Source of the DNA: Lactobacillus sp. CBA3605
GTDB lineage: Bacteria > Bacillota > Bacilli > Lactobacillales > Lactobacillaceae
Reading direction: 5' to 3'
DNA: 64,000 nucleotides
NCBI RefSeq assembly: GCF_002970915.1
Contig: NZ_CP027190.1
Location: 1,116,001 to 1,180,000 of the forward strand
The notes below the pieces were generated by a model that worked only from the letters and a program-made list of their open reading frames with translations, was not told the DNA's origin and did no database searches. The translations under genes and the position numbers were made by a program. Each line of letters starts with the position of its first letter. Positions within the stretch are counted from its first letter, which is position 1. Of this stretch, positions 53,336 to 62,948 are shown in pieces.

Positions 53336-53691
53336 TTTAGCCTTCTTAATCTAAGTTGCTGATATGCCCCTTTAATTGGGACCAAAAGATAATCAGCTGC
53401 TTCATTTTTTAATACATAAGTCCCATTATACGCCCCGGTCGTAATGACCAAATCATCATCACCATTAAAATAATAGTGCCACGATTGACGCGTCTGGTTA
53501 GTCGTAGCAATCGTTAACTTAGATGCTGTAAAAATTGTTCGTCCAATTATGTGCCCCCGACCTGTGACCGTGGTCAACTGCCAAGTATGCTGCCGCAGAA
53601 CCGTCGGATTGCGCTGGTCACAAGCACTCAAACTCCCAATAATCACGGCAATTCCTAAGATTAAAGCCACCCATTTTAGTTGATATTTCAT
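53332..53691 (-). CDS. Small lipoprotein of unknown function
   Basis: A 119-residue protein with signal peptide and lipobox LSAC (Cys24), so it is lipid-anchored on the outer face of the membrane. The remaining 95 residues are beta-rich (RQHTWQLTTV, HYYFNGDDDLVITTGAYNGTYVL) and read like a small lipocalin-like or DUF4767-type domain; no firm family. It is translationally coupled to glycerate kinase. Confidence 0.72.
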   Translation of the reverse strand: MKYQLKWVALILGIAVIIGSLSACDQRNPTVLRQHTWQLTTVTGRGHIIGRTIFTASKLTIATTNQTRQSWHYYFNGDDDLVITTGAYNGTYVLKNEAADYLLVPIKGAYQQLRLRRLK

Positions 53692-53837
53692 TGTTAACTC
53701 CCCTATGCTATCAGTATATAATAATTTATATTCGAATTATTATATCCAACATAAAGGAGGCTTTTAACGACCTGAACGTCATTAATGGACCCCACGATTG
53801 TGATTTAAAGTCCCTTTATCGTGAACTTAATCATCAA

Positions 53838-53866
53838 AATAGTCCCCACCAAATTGGTGAGGACTA
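53838..53866 (-). terminator. Terminator of purB
   Basis: AGTCCCCACC pairs with GGTGAGGACT around AAATT; on the minus strand ATTTT follows. It lies about 15 nt after the purB stop. Confidence 0.65.
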
Positions 53867-53881
53867 ACAACTCAATTTTAT

Positions 53882-55180
53882 TTAATCGTCTAAGCCTAAA
53901 CGCTTAAAGATATCATCAACATGCCGTAAATGATAATGATAGTCAAAAGCATCATCAATGGCTGGTTGATCTAAATGTTGCCGAATTTCGGCATTACTTT
54001 CAACCAACGGCTTGAACTGTAATTGGTGGTCCCAAGATTGCGCCGTGAGTGGTTGAACCAAGTCATAGGCCGCTTCACGTGACATGCCAGTATCAATCAA
54101 CTTCAATAAGACTCGCTGGCTATAAATTAACCCATACGTCGCATCCATATTCTGCTTCATGCGTTCTGGAAAGACGGTCAACGTCCCAATAATCTTCGTA
54201 ATCCGGGTCAAGATATAGTCTGTTAAAATCGTCGTATCCGGCAAAATGATTCGTTCGGCTGAAGAATGTGAAATATCTCGTTCATGCCATAATGGTACAT
54301 CTTCATAAGCCGTCATCATGTGTCCCCGAATCACCCGTGCTAATCCGGTCACATTTTCAGAGCCAATCGGGTTCCGCTTATGTGGCATCGCTGATGACCC
54401 TTTTTGACCTTTATTGAAGAATTCTTCGACTTCATGCGTTTCTGATTTTTGTAAGCCGCGAATTTCAGTTGCAAACACTTCAACACTCGTGGCAATTAAC
54501 GCCAACGTAGCGATGTATTCGGCATGTAAATCACGCGGTAAAATTTGGGTTGAAATTTCTTGTGCCCGAATACCGAGCTTATCACACACAAACTGTTCCA
54601 CAAATGGTGGAATATTAGCAAAGGTTCCCACCGCACCACTAATTTTACCGGCTTCAACGCCAGCAGCAGCATGTTCAAATCGTTCAATATCCCGATTAAC
54701 TTCAGAATACCACCGTGCTAGCTTCAATCCGAAGGTCGTTGGTTCCGCATGCACGCCATGTGTGCGACCCATTTCAACTGTATATTTATATTTTTTGGCT
54801 TGTTGCGCTAATGTTGCTCGTAAATCCTGTAAATCTTGACGAATAATCGCATTGGCTTGCTTTAATCGGTACCCTTGCGCCGTGTCAACCACATCAGTAC
54901 TCGTTAACCCATAATGGACCCACTTACGTTCAGCCCCTAATGATTCTGAAACATCACGCGTAAACGCCACCACATCATGGTGGGTCACAGCTTCAATTTC
55001 AGCGATGCGATCACTATCAAACTTCGCATTGGCACTAATCTTAGCGACATCTGCCGCTGGAATCTTGCCTAATTCAGCCCAGGCTTCGTCAGCTGCAATT
55101 TCAACTTCTAACCAAGCTTGGTATTGGTTTTCTAGGGACCACACTTGGCCCATCTCGGGACGCGTATAACGATCAATCAT
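53882..55180 (-). CDS. purB: Adenylosuccinate lyase
   Basis: A 432-residue lyase acting twice in purine synthesis: SAICAR to AICAR and adenylosuccinate to AMP. The signature [17 protein letters not shown] is at about 262-278, with the catalytic-Ser loop within it. The N-terminal [15 protein letters not shown] and [12 protein letters not shown] are family-typical. It is divergent from purA with about 310 bp between, so the two AMP-branch enzymes share a control region. The ribosome site is GAGG. Confidence 0.97.
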   Translation of the reverse strand: MIDRYTRPEMGQVWSLENQYQAWLEVEIAADEAWAELGKIPAADVAKISANAKFDSDRIAEIEAVTHHDVVAFTRDVSESLGAERKWVHYGLTSTDVVDTAQGYRLKQANAIIRQDLQDLRATLAQQAKKYKYTVEMGRTHGVHAEPTTFGLKLARWYSEVNRDIERFEHAAAGVEAGKISGAVGTFANIPPFVEQFVCDKLGIRAQEISTQILPRDLHAEYIATLALIATSVEVFATEIRGLQKSETHEVEEFFNKGQKGSSAMPHKRNPIGSENVTGLARVIRGHMMTAYEDVPLWHERDISHSSAERIILPDTTILTDYILTRITKIIGTLTVFPERMKQNMDATYGLIYSQRVLLKLIDTGMSREAAYDLVQPLTAQSWDHQLQFKPLVESNAEIRQHLDQPAIDDAFDYHYHLRHVDDIFKRLGLDD

Positions 55181-55221
55181 TGCTAATCCTCATTTCTATT
55201 TACTGATTTACCAACAAAACA

Positions 55222-55377
55222 CGAACATTATTATATCATATCCGTCTAAGAATTAATAGTAACGAACAATGAAAAAATGTGGTTTATTTTCACCAAATTC
55301 GTTTTTATCGGCTTGTTTCCATCTAATCAGTTAGTTAACCATGAACATTATTAACGCGGCAAAATAAGAACATTCGG
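55222..55377. promoter_or_regulatory. Candidate PurR boxes between purB and purA
   Basis: Several sequences match 11 of 13 positions of the Gram-positive PurBox (AWWWCCGAACWWT): around CGAAC 55222-55226, CGAAC 55263-55267, and in reverse orientation TTCGG 55373-55377. GAACATTATTA is repeated at 55223 and 55343. No copy is perfect. This fits control of both genes by a PurR/PRPP system but needs comparison. Confidence 0.35.
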
Positions 55378-55498
55378 ATTTAGGCTTGCGTTCGCTAAGG
55401 AAAATTGCTATACTCATTCCTGTTGGAGTGATGAACGTTTCGTCACTCATTGCTATTAATCATTCATATATTAAAAATACTTTAATGAGGTGGAAAAC

Positions 55499-56788
55499 AT
55501 GGCATCAGTCGTAGTAGTAGGGAGCCAATGGGGCGATGAAGGTAAAGGAAAGATCACGGACTTTTTAAGTCAGGAAGCAGATGTGGTATCACGTTACCAA
55601 GGCGGCGATAACGCCGGCCACACCATCGTATTTAATGGTAAGACTTTTAAATTACGACTGATTCCATCAGGGATTTTCTTCCATGATAAGCTTAGTATCA
55701 TTGGTAATGGCGTCGTTTTAAATCCTAAATCATTGGTTGAAGAACTCCAATATCTACGCGATAACGGTGTTCAACCGGATAACCTCCGCGTTTCCAACCG
55801 TGCGCATGTGATTTTGCCTTACCATATTCTTTTAGACGGCGCGCAGGAAAAAGCTAAAGCCGGCGGTAAGATTGGGACAACCAACAAGGGTATCGGACCA
55901 GCTTACATGGATAAAGCCGAACGCATTGGGATTCGGATGGCCGACCTATTAGACAAAGAAACTTTTGCCACCCTTTTAAAACGCAACTTACAAGAAAAGA
56001 ACCAAATCATCACCAAGCTATATGATTTGGAACCCATTAAATTCGATGATATTTTCGAAGACTACTATAACTATGGCCAAGAATTGAAGCCATTTGTGAC
56101 GGATACCTCGGTTGTCATTAATGACGCCTTAGATGCTGGCAAGCGCGTGCTATTCGAAGGCGCTCAAGGCGTCATGCTAGATATCGACCAAGGGACTTAT
56201 CCTTACGTGACCTCTTCTAACCCTGTTGCTGGTGGTGTCACCATTGGGAGTGGTGTGGGCCCTTCTAAAATTGACAACTGTGTTGGCGTTTTAAAGGCCT
56301 ATACATCACGAGTTGGTGATGGCCCCTTCCCAACTGAACTCTTTGACGAAGTCGGTGATTTCATCCGTGAAACGGCCCATGAATATGGCACAGTCACCAA
56401 ACGACCACGCCGAATTGGTTGGTTTGATAGTGTTGTTTTACGGCATGCTAAGCGCGTTTCTGGCTTAACTCATTTAAGCTTGAACTGTTTAGATGTTTTA
56501 ACCGGCTTAAAAACCATTAAAATCTGTACCGCTTATGACTTAAATGGCAAAACCATTTATCATTATCCTGCTAGCCTAAAAGAACTCGAAGCTTGCAAAC
56601 CAATCTATGATGAATTACCTGGTTGGGATGAAGATATCACGGGTGTGAAGACCTTGGCTGAATTACCTGAAAATGCCCGTAACTATCTCCGCCGTATCGA
56701 AGAACTCGTCGGCGTTAAGTTGGCAACTTTCTCAGTCGGTCCCGACCGTGAACAAACTAATGTGATTGACCACGACATCTGGAACTAA
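55499..56788 (+). CDS. purA: Adenylosuccinate synthetase
   Basis: A 429-residue enzyme joining IMP and aspartate with GTP, the first step to AMP. The start ATG 55499 has GAGGTGG 7 nt upstream; a GTG three codons earlier lies inside that site. The GTP-binding [11 protein letters not shown] is at residues 8-18, and NAGHT and [22 protein letters not shown] (in parts) are in place. Stop and next start (guaC) are 15 bp apart, so the two are an operon. Confidence 0.97.
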   Translation: MASVVVVGSQWGDEGKGKITDFLSQEADVVSRYQGGDNAGHTIVFNGKTFKLRLIPSGIFFHDKLSIIGNGVVLNPKSLVEELQYLRDNGVQPDNLRVSNRAHVILPYHILLDGAQEKAKAGGKIGTTNKGIGPAYMDKAERIGIRMADLLDKETFATLLKRNLQEKNQIITKLYDLEPIKFDDIFEDYYNYGQELKPFVTDTSVVINDALDAGKRVLFEGAQGVMLDIDQGTYPYVTSSNPVAGGVTIGSGVGPSKIDNCVGVLKAYTSRVGDGPFPTELFDEVGDFIRETAHEYGTVTKRPRRIGWFDSVVLRHAKRVSGLTHLSLNCLDVLTGLKTIKICTAYDLNGKTIYHYPASLKELEACKPIYDELPGWDEDITGVKTLAELPENARNYLRRIEELVGVKLATFSVGPDREQTNVIDHDIWN

Positions 56789-56803
56789 ATAAAGGAGTCG
56801 GTT

Positions 56804-57778
56804 ATGATGGAAATTTTTGATTATGAAGATATTCAACTTGTCCCTAATAAATGTGTTATTAATAGTCGGTCCGAAGCTGATACGACGGTTACACTTGGTG
56901 AACATCATTTTAAGCTCCCGGTAGTCCCAGCAAATATGGCGACGGTCATTAACGAAGACCTAGCTGAATGGTTCGCAACTAATGATTATTTTTATATCAT
57001 GCACCGCTTTGAACCTGAAACTCGGCAACAATTTATTGAAACAATGCATGCCAAGCAACTCTATGCTTCCATCTCAGTCGGCGTAAAAGCCACTGAACAT
57101 GATTTCATTGACGCATTAGCCGCCGCAGCCATCGTACCAGAATATATCACGATTGATATTGCGCACGGCCATGCGGACAGTGTGATTGCCATGATCAAAC
57201 ATATCAAGCAGGCTCTTCCCGCTAGTTTCGTCATTGCCGGTAATGTAGCAACGCCAGCCGCCGTCCGCGACTTAGAAAATGCCGGCGCTGATGCAACCAA
57301 AGTCGGTGTGGGCCCAGGTAAGGCCTGCATCACTAAAGTCAAAACCGGTTTTGGAACCGGTGGCTGGCAGTTAGCCGCCGTTCGTTGGTGTGCTAAAGCT
57401 GCCCGTAAACCAATTATCGCTGATGGCGGAGTCCGGACCAATGGCGACATCGCTAAGTCCATTCGGTTCGGTGCCACGATGGTCATGATTGGCTCAATGC
57501 TCGCCGGGCACCAAGAATCACCAGGGAACACCTTAAAAATTGACGGTAAAACTTACAAACAATATTACGGTTCTGCCAGTGAGACACAAAAAGGCGAACA
57601 TAAAAACGTTGAAGGTAAGCAAATGCTCGTTCCATATCGGGGCCACTTAGCTGATACCTTGAATGAAATGCAAGAAGATTTACAATCATCCATTTCCTAT
57701 GCTGGTGGTCGTGATTTAAAAGCCATCACCAAATGTGATTACGTTATCGTTAAAAATTCTATTTATAACGGTGATTAA
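56804..57778 (+). CDS. guaC: GMP reductase
   Basis: A 324-residue TIM-barrel enzyme returning GMP to IMP with NADPH. The catalytic Cys175 lies in [11 protein letters not shown], and the active-site NMATV near 44-48 and GNVATP agree with GuaC2-type Gram-positive reductases. It differs from guaB (13.8 kb) by GKACIT in place of GSICTT. It follows purA within 15 bp after AAGGAG. Pairing purA with guaC in one operon sends GMP surplus to AMP. Confidence 0.95.
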   Translation: MMEIFDYEDIQLVPNKCVINSRSEADTTVTLGEHHFKLPVVPANMATVINEDLAEWFATNDYFYIMHRFEPETRQQFIETMHAKQLYASISVGVKATEHDFIDALAAAAIVPEYITIDIAHGHADSVIAMIKHIKQALPASFVIAGNVATPAAVRDLENAGADATKVGVGPGKACITKVKTGFGTGGWQLAAVRWCAKAARKPIIADGGVRTNGDIAKSIRFGATMVMIGSMLAGHQESPGNTLKIDGKTYKQYYGSASETQKGEHKNVEGKQMLVPYRGHLADTLNEMQEDLQSSISYAGGRDLKAITKCDYVIVKNSIYNGD

Positions 57779-57783
57779 TTAGC

Positions 57784-57821
57784 GCAAAAGCGGTTGAGAT
57801 ATTGGTCTCAAGCGCTTTTTT
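57784..57821 (+). terminator. Terminator of the purA-guaC operon
   Basis: AAGCGGTTGAGA pairs with TCTCAAGCGCTT around TATTGG (one bulge) and runs into six T. Confidence 0.85.
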
Positions 57822-57882
57822 GCTGGTCATTTATAAGAAACGATCCATCAAGGCTTGATAAATCAGGTGTTTTCCCCTAACC

Positions 57883-57906
57883 AACCGCTATGAAAGCGGT
57901 TATAAT
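57883..57906 (+). promoter_or_regulatory. Promoter with palindrome before the phosphatase gene
   Basis: AACCGCT-N5-AGCGGTT (57883-57901) is a perfect inverted repeat directly before and touching TATAAT (57901-57906). It overlaps the spacer of the promoter and would block RNA polymerase if bound, so it is a candidate operator. Confidence 0.5.
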
Positions 57907-57935
57907 TAAAGAAACGACTAATCGAGGTAATTTTA

Positions 57936-58727
57936 ATGGAACATAATCGCGTTTTACGCCTAGACCACGGCATTAATTTCCGTGAACTAGGCGGTTACCA
58001 GACGACTGGCGGTCAGACGATTAAATGGCAAAAACTATTACGTTGTGGCGGAATGTCACTGCTCAGTCCCCACGACCTCACCTATTTAGACCAATACGGA
58101 TTACGTTATGATATTGACTTGCGGCAAGCGAGTGAAGTTCAGCTATCACCTGACCGTTACCCTCAAAACACCCACTATCGCAATACTTCCGTTTATCCAT
58201 TCACCGATAATCGCCGTTTTGACCGTCGCTTAAAGCGGTTAATCAAACGGATGATTATTGACGATAGTTTCAATGCCCAAACCTACGCTCAAATGGTGAC
58301 CGACAGTCATCCGATTAAAGTTTGGCAGCAGTTATTTGCGACCCTTTTAGCCAACAATCAGCCTGATCAATCCCTTTTATTTCACTGTGCCGCGGGTAAA
58401 GATCGAACTGGCGTAGCGGGTGCCTTAATCATGACCGCTTTAGACGTCCCACGTGATACCATTATGCAAGATTACTTGTTAACTAATGCCGTCTTCATGG
58501 CGGCCGATGAACTCGATAACGATACCATCATTACTGAAGCCAACAATGGTGACTTAGCCAGTCATTTTAATACGGCATTAGCGGTCGAAGCGGATAATTT
58601 AAAAATGGTCTTTCATGTTTTTGATGAGTTATATGGTGGTGGTCGTGGCTACCTCCGTGAGGCGCTCGGTTTAAGCTTGGCTGACTTTAATGAGTTAAAA
58701 CAACTCTATTTAGATGACCCCGCATAA
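57936..58727 (+). CDS. Tyrosine/dual-specificity protein phosphatase (Y_phosphatase3)
   Basis: A 263-residue phosphatase. The P-loop HCAAGKDRTG holds catalytic Cys151 and Arg157 (CX5R). The family N-terminus NFRELGGYQTTGG and DLRQASEVQLSPD (general acid region) are clear. Such enzymes remove phosphate from tyrosine (or phosphoinositides in some relatives) and may act on capsule kinases. The gene is monocistronic with a palindromic promoter. Confidence 0.9.
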   Translation: MEHNRVLRLDHGINFRELGGYQTTGGQTIKWQKLLRCGGMSLLSPHDLTYLDQYGLRYDIDLRQASEVQLSPDRYPQNTHYRNTSVYPFTDNRRFDRRLKRLIKRMIIDDSFNAQTYAQMVTDSHPIKVWQQLFATLLANNQPDQSLLFHCAAGKDRTGVAGALIMTALDVPRDTIMQDYLLTNAVFMAADELDNDTIITEANNGDLASHFNTALAVEADNLKMVFHVFDELYGGGRGYLREALGLSLADFNELKQLYLDDPA

Positions 58728-58737
58728 GCCGTGCACA

Positions 58738-58783
58738 AAAATAGTCGTTACAAGAATGTTATGACTTCTTGTAGCGACTATTT
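58738..58783. terminator. Terminator between phosphatase and cls genes (repeat family copy C)
   Basis: AAATAGTCGTTACAAGAA pairs with TTCTTGTAGCGACTATTT (G-U and one mismatch allowed) around TGTTATGAC. As the genes are convergent it may work in both directions. It is a member of the recurring hairpin family. Confidence 0.8.
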
Positions 58784-58801
58784 GTCTCACTTGCTTAATT
58801 T

Positions 58802-60247
58802 TTATAAAATTGGCGATAACAATCGTGAAAATGTTTGTTTAAACTTCAACCAGAATGGCTGATCTTTAAAGTCTTGAACGGTGACCAAACTACTCAATGC
58901 CTGATCTTTTAAGAAAATCTCTTCAAGTTCTTGTGCCAATTCGGTATCATACAAAAAGGCATTCACCTCGAAGTTCAACTTAAAGCTTCGGAAATCAAGA
59001 TTAGCTGACCCAACCGAACCGACCTGACCATCAATCACAATCGTCTTCGCATGAATAAAGCCATTATTATAATAATAAATTTTCACGCCAGCTTCAGCTA
59101 ATTCGCGCGCATAATATTGCGTCGCCCGGTAGACAAAAGCATGGTCGGGCTTATCTGGCACGATAATCCGGACATCCACTCCCGACATGGCCGCAATCCG
59201 GATAGCATCTAAGACCGAATCATCCGGGATCAAGTATGGCGATTGAATCCATAAACGATGCTGGGCCGTCATAATCATTTTAATATAGCCCATCTTAATT
59301 TGTTCACCATCATTGTCCGGACCACTTGAGACAATTTGTAACGAGGTGTTCCCTTTAACTTTGATTACTGGAAACATCTTAGCGTTAGGTTCAATCCGGT
59401 GTTCGGCATCGGTCGCATTCCAATCACGAATAAACCGTTCTTGTAATTCAAATACCCCGGAACCCACGATTCGTAAATGTGTATCCCGCCAATAACCAAA
59501 CTTCTTATCGCGGCCAAGATACTGGTCACCAACGTTAAACCCACCGACATACCCAACCTGACCATCAACAACCACAATCTTACGGTGATCCCGAAAGTTA
59601 AGTCGGAAGTCCAAGATGGCTGAATGCCCTCCTAAGAATGGCCGCGCATGCCCGCCTAATTCTTCCAAGTGTTTGAAGAAACTCTTGAACGTCCCCATCG
59701 ATCCCCAAGGATCATAGATAACCCGAACATCAACGCCCGCAGCCGCTTTCCGTTCCAGTAAATGCAATAACTCATTACCAATCTTATCGTTGTAAAAAGT
59801 ATAATATTCCACATGGACATGTTGCTGAGCAGCTTCAATATCTTTGAACAATGCTTGAAACTTTTCATGCCCATCCGTAAAAATCTTGACTCGATTCTTA
59901 CGACTGAGTAAAGCGCCATCAGAATTCAAGAAGAGACTAACCATCCCTCGTACGGAACTGGTAACCGCATCCGCGGGCATTAATTCCGACCCCAACTCAT
60001 TACGTTGGCGTTGAATCATCTCTTCTAATCGGATCTGGGTTTCTTTCTTCAACCGAAACATCCGATTTTTCGGTAACTTCCGACCCAAAAAGGCGTATGC
60101 GATAAATCCCACGACTGGAATCATGATTAAAACTAATAACCATGCCCAAGTAGCGGCAATATCGCGGCGATCCCTAAATACCGTCACAACGGCAGCAATC
60201 GCATTGATAATAACTATGACGTTCAGAACTGGCAAAATGTATTGCAC
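58802..60247 (-). CDS. cls: Cardiolipin synthase
   Basis: A 481-residue phospholipase D-type enzyme that condenses two phosphatidylglycerols to cardiolipin and glycerol. The start GTG at 60247 is favoured, since AGGTGG lies 9 nt upstream, while the GTG three codons earlier is too close. Two N-terminal helices (PLDc_N) span residues 1-60, and two HKD motifs follow: FRDHRKIVVVDG (about 220) and FIHAKTIVIDG (about 400). Length matches Bacillus ClsA. It forms its own unit. Confidence 0.95.
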   Translation of the reverse strand: MQYILPVLNVIVIINAIAAVVTVFRDRRDIAATWAWLLVLIMIPVVGFIAYAFLGRKLPKNRMFRLKKETQIRLEEMIQRQRNELGSELMPADAVTSSVRGMVSLFLNSDGALLSRKNRVKIFTDGHEKFQALFKDIEAAQQHVHVEYYTFYNDKIGNELLHLLERKAAAGVDVRVIYDPWGSMGTFKSFFKHLEELGGHARPFLGGHSAILDFRLNFRDHRKIVVVDGQVGYVGGFNVGDQYLGRDKKFGYWRDTHLRIVGSGVFELQERFIRDWNATDAEHRIEPNAKMFPVIKVKGNTSLQIVSSGPDNDGEQIKMGYIKMIMTAQHRLWIQSPYLIPDDSVLDAIRIAAMSGVDVRIIVPDKPDHAFVYRATQYYARELAEAGVKIYYYNNGFIHAKTIVIDGQVGSVGSANLDFRSFKLNFEVNAFLYDTELAQELEEIFLKDQALSSLVTVQDFKDQPFWLKFKQTFSRLLSPIL

Positions 60248-60377
60248 TTGTGGCACCCACCTATTTTAATGATAAATTCATTTTACCGCAGATAGCCATG
60301 AGATAATAACTTTTTGCGACTATAATCGTTGCTTTTTTCGCAGAAAACAGCAATAATTTCGTCAGGGAGGGACCACA

Positions 60378-60527
60378 ATGTTAGCTATGTTAGGAATTCA
60401 CGGTCTAGGACCGCTACGGCTATTCCATTTAACCGAGCGAGCAGCTGGACCCAAAGGTGCGATTGGCCTCTTACTAATCGTCGTTTTGTTAGTCGTTGCC
60501 TATCGTTATTATCGGCGTCATCATTAA
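60378..60527 (+). CDS. Small single-pass membrane protein, 49 residues
   Basis: A 49-residue frame with a good ribosome site (AGGGAGGGACCACA before ATG) and its own terminator downstream. The first half (MLAMLGIHGLGPLRLFHLTE) is mildly amphipathic, then PKGAIGLLLIVVLLVVAYRY forms one transmembrane helix with a basic end RRHH inside. It lies divergent from cls. I do not recognise a family. Such a protein may be a regulator of a neighbouring membrane enzyme or transporter, for example Cls or Kup; that is only a guess from position. Confidence 0.7.
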   Translation: MLAMLGIHGLGPLRLFHLTERAAGPKGAIGLLLIVVLLVVAYRYYRRHH

Positions 60528-60559
60528 AATAATTATCGTCTAAGTGATTTGGACAAAAG

Positions 60560-60606
60560 AAAATAATTGCTGCAAGCGTTTTGTGACTGCTTGTAACAAT
60601 TATTTT
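60560..60606 (+). terminator. Terminator of the 49-residue protein gene (repeat family copy D)
   Basis: AAATAATTGCTGCAAGC pairs with GCTTGTAACAATTATTT around a GTTTTGTGACT-like loop, followed by seven T. It follows the stop by about 30 nt and so supports this small gene as a real unit. Confidence 0.8.
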
Positions 60607-60795
60607 TTTATCACCAAGGCTGTCGATTACAAAAATTGATCCCCGCTACCCCCCAGCGCTGATTAGGTTATGAATCAGACCTAACCGATTGCATACTAAC
60701 TTAACAATCGGTTGATTTTGATAACCAATCCTAACGCTAACGCGACCGAGCTAGTATAGTTAAGGCCATCACTATAGGGGAGGCAACTTAGCACG

Positions 60796-62823
60796 ATGGA
60801 AAAGCAAAAAATGCCGACGCGGTCATTAATGGGGATGTTAATTACCTTAGGGGTGGTCTATGGCGATATCGGCACGTCACCATTATATGTCATGAACGCT
60901 ATTATTAATGATGCTGGCCCTTTAAAAAAAGCCACACCCACCTATGTCATCGGCTCAGTATCCTTAATCTTTTGGACCTTGATGCTGATAACCACTATTA
61001 AATATGTCATTATCGCCTTACAAGCTGATAACCACCATGAAGGTGGCATTTTTGCGCTCTATGCTTTAGTGCGGCGTCGATCTAAGTGGCTTATTGTCGT
61101 CGCCTTGGTAGGTGGCGCTGCACTCTTAGCCGACGGAACTTTGACGCCTGCAGTGACGGTAACTTCAGCAGTTGAAGGCTTACGGGGACTACCTGGCACC
61201 GCTAGTTTTAGTCAGCATCCGTTCCTCGTCCCCCTGACCGTCACCTTTATTTTAGTAGGCTTGTTCATGATTCAAAACTTTGGCACCACTGGGATTGGCC
61301 GGGCATTTGGGCCGATTATGTTAGTCTGGTTCACCTTTTTAGGAATTGCCGGCTTAGCAAATATCGGGCAAGCCCCGCAGATTTTAAAGGCTTTTTCACC
61401 TTGGTATGCCGTCCAAATCTTATTCAGTCCCACTAATAAAACCGGGATTTTTATTTTAGGTAGTGTCTTTTTAGCCACGACCGGTGCTGAAGCGCTCTAT
61501 TCGGATATGGGCCACGTCGGCAAGGCCAACATTAAAGCAACCTGGCCGTTCATCTACCTCATGTTAACGTTAAATTATTTGGGCCAAGGAGCTTGGATTA
61601 TTCAGCATGCGCAACAGCCAGCCTATCGTGAAGCCTTGAATTTAAATCCCTTTTATGAAATGATTCCAGCTAATCTTAAAGTTGCCATTATTATTTTAGC
61701 CACGCTTGCTGCCATCATTGCCTCTCAAGCCTTAATCACTGGCTCTTATACCTTGGTCGATGAGGCAATCGGTTTAAAATTTCTCCCCCGAATGGTCATC
61801 AAGCACCCCAGTAAAGTCCGTAGTCAAATCTACATTAGCACCGTCAATTGGTTGCTATGTGGCGGTACCTTAATAATTGTCTGGTTATTCCAAACTTCAG
61901 CCCGCATGGAAGCGGCCTATGGCTTGGCGATTACAATCACCATGCTAATGACAACCATTTTATTGACCCAATTCGTCCAAATGAAAGGTCATCTCGGCTG
62001 GTCATTGGTTTTGCTGATTGGCTTTGGCACACTGGAAACCACTTTTTTAATCGCTAGTCTGACAAAGTTCATTCATGGTGGCTACCTTACCTTAGGGCTG
62101 ACTTTGCTAATCTTTCTCGTGATGGTCACCTGGTATTTTGGCAATCGGCGCCGGTTACAGTACAACCGAGATGAGGAACAGGTCAGCCTACTAGATTATC
62201 GTCATCAACTCACTCAGTTAAGTCACGATGACCGCTATCCCTTATTCGCAACCAATCTGGTCTATTTAGCCAAAGTTGATGCGCAATATCGGCTCAAACG
62301 AGCGATTTTGTATTCCATCCTAGATAAGCAACCCAAACGGGCGAAAGTTTACTGGTTTATTACGATTAACGAAACTAATCAACCCTATGATTGTAACTAT
62401 ACGGTTGATATGTTAGAAACCCGGAATATCGTCGAAGTGCAACTCAATCTTGGCTTCAAGAAATCGCAACATGTTAATATCTATTTGCGACGCATTGTCA
62501 CCCACCTGATTGCCAACCGGATTATTGAACCACAACACCCACATTACGGGACCATCAAACACCGTCAAGTCGGTGATTTCAAATTCGTCGTCCAAAATCA
62601 ACAACTGATGGATTTAACTAGCTATCCGAAGATGCACCAGCTGGATCGCTTATTAATCGGTGGTCGGGTCTTCTTACAAAACATTACACCCTCACCAGCC
62701 GTTTGGTATGGCTTGGAGTTTAGTGATGTTCTTGAAGAAACCATTCCACTTTTCACCACACCTGCAACGGATACCACCCTCACTAATCACACCATTCGCC
62801 ACCAGTTAAAACCACCCAAATAG
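60796..62823 (+). CDS. kup: Kup/HAK potassium:proton symporter
   Basis: A 675-residue potassium uptake protein. The family motif [15 protein letters not shown] is at residues 19-33; about twelve helices follow to residue 460, and then the cytoplasmic C-terminal domain (about 465-675). Further conserved segments are [18 protein letters not shown] and [18 protein letters not shown] [16 protein letters not shown]. The ribosome site GGGGAGG is 12 nt before ATG. Kup proteins of lactobacilli and lactococci are often inhibited by c-di-AMP; that is not visible here. No ydaO-type riboswitch was recognised in the 190 bp upstream. Confidence 0.96.
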   Translation: MEKQKMPTRSLMGMLITLGVVYGDIGTSPLYVMNAIINDAGPLKKATPTYVIGSVSLIFWTLMLITTIKYVIIALQADNHHEGGIFALYALVRRRSKWLIVVALVGGAALLADGTLTPAVTVTSAVEGLRGLPGTASFSQHPFLVPLTVTFILVGLFMIQNFGTTGIGRAFGPIMLVWFTFLGIAGLANIGQAPQILKAFSPWYAVQILFSPTNKTGIFILGSVFLATTGAEALYSDMGHVGKANIKATWPFIYLMLTLNYLGQGAWIIQHAQQPAYREALNLNPFYEMIPANLKVAIIILATLAAIIASQALITGSYTLVDEAIGLKFLPRMVIKHPSKVRSQIYISTVNWLLCGGTLIIVWLFQTSARMEAAYGLAITITMLMTTILLTQFVQMKGHLGWSLVLLIGFGTLETTFLIASLTKFIHGGYLTLGLTLLIFLVMVTWYFGNRRRLQYNRDEEQVSLLDYRHQLTQLSHDDRYPLFATNLVYLAKVDAQYRLKRAILYSILDKQPKRAKVYWFITINETNQPYDCNYTVDMLETRNIVEVQLNLGFKKSQHVNIYLRRIVTHLIANRIIEPQHPHYGTIKHRQVGDFKFVVQNQQLMDLTSYPKMHQLDRLLIGGRVFLQNITPSPAVWYGLEFSDVLEETIPLFTTPATDTTLTNHTIRHQLKPPK

Positions 62824-62852
62824 TCCATTTCAACACCTTTAATAACCGATGC

Positions 62853-62900
62853 AAAAATAGTCACTTCAAGAATTTCGTAAGTTCTTGAAGTGACCATTTT
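62853..62900. terminator. Terminator between kup and the AI-2E gene (repeat family copy E)
   Basis: AAAATAGTCACTTCAAGAA pairs with TTCTTGAAGTGACCATTTT (one mismatch) around TTTCGTAAG. It lies between convergent genes and may act in both directions. Confidence 0.8.
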
Positions 62901-62948
62901 CTTTTATTCATACTTTTTAAACGTGCTCTGATGGTTAAGGACAACTAA

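Noticed and set aside
53736..53830. Small gene after ATAAAGGAGG at 53751-53760
   Set aside because: A good ribosome-site-like sequence is present but no start codon or open frame follows within a usable distance.
60329..60532. A 67-residue plus-strand frame beginning MLFSQKTAIISS
   Set aside because: It runs through the ribosome site of the 49-residue frame, has Ser/Arg-rich shadow composition and no ribosome site of its own.
60606..60795. c-di-AMP (ydaO-type) riboswitch before kup
   Set aside because: The 190-bp region is too short and shows none of the conserved helices; only a promoter-like GTATAGT is seen.
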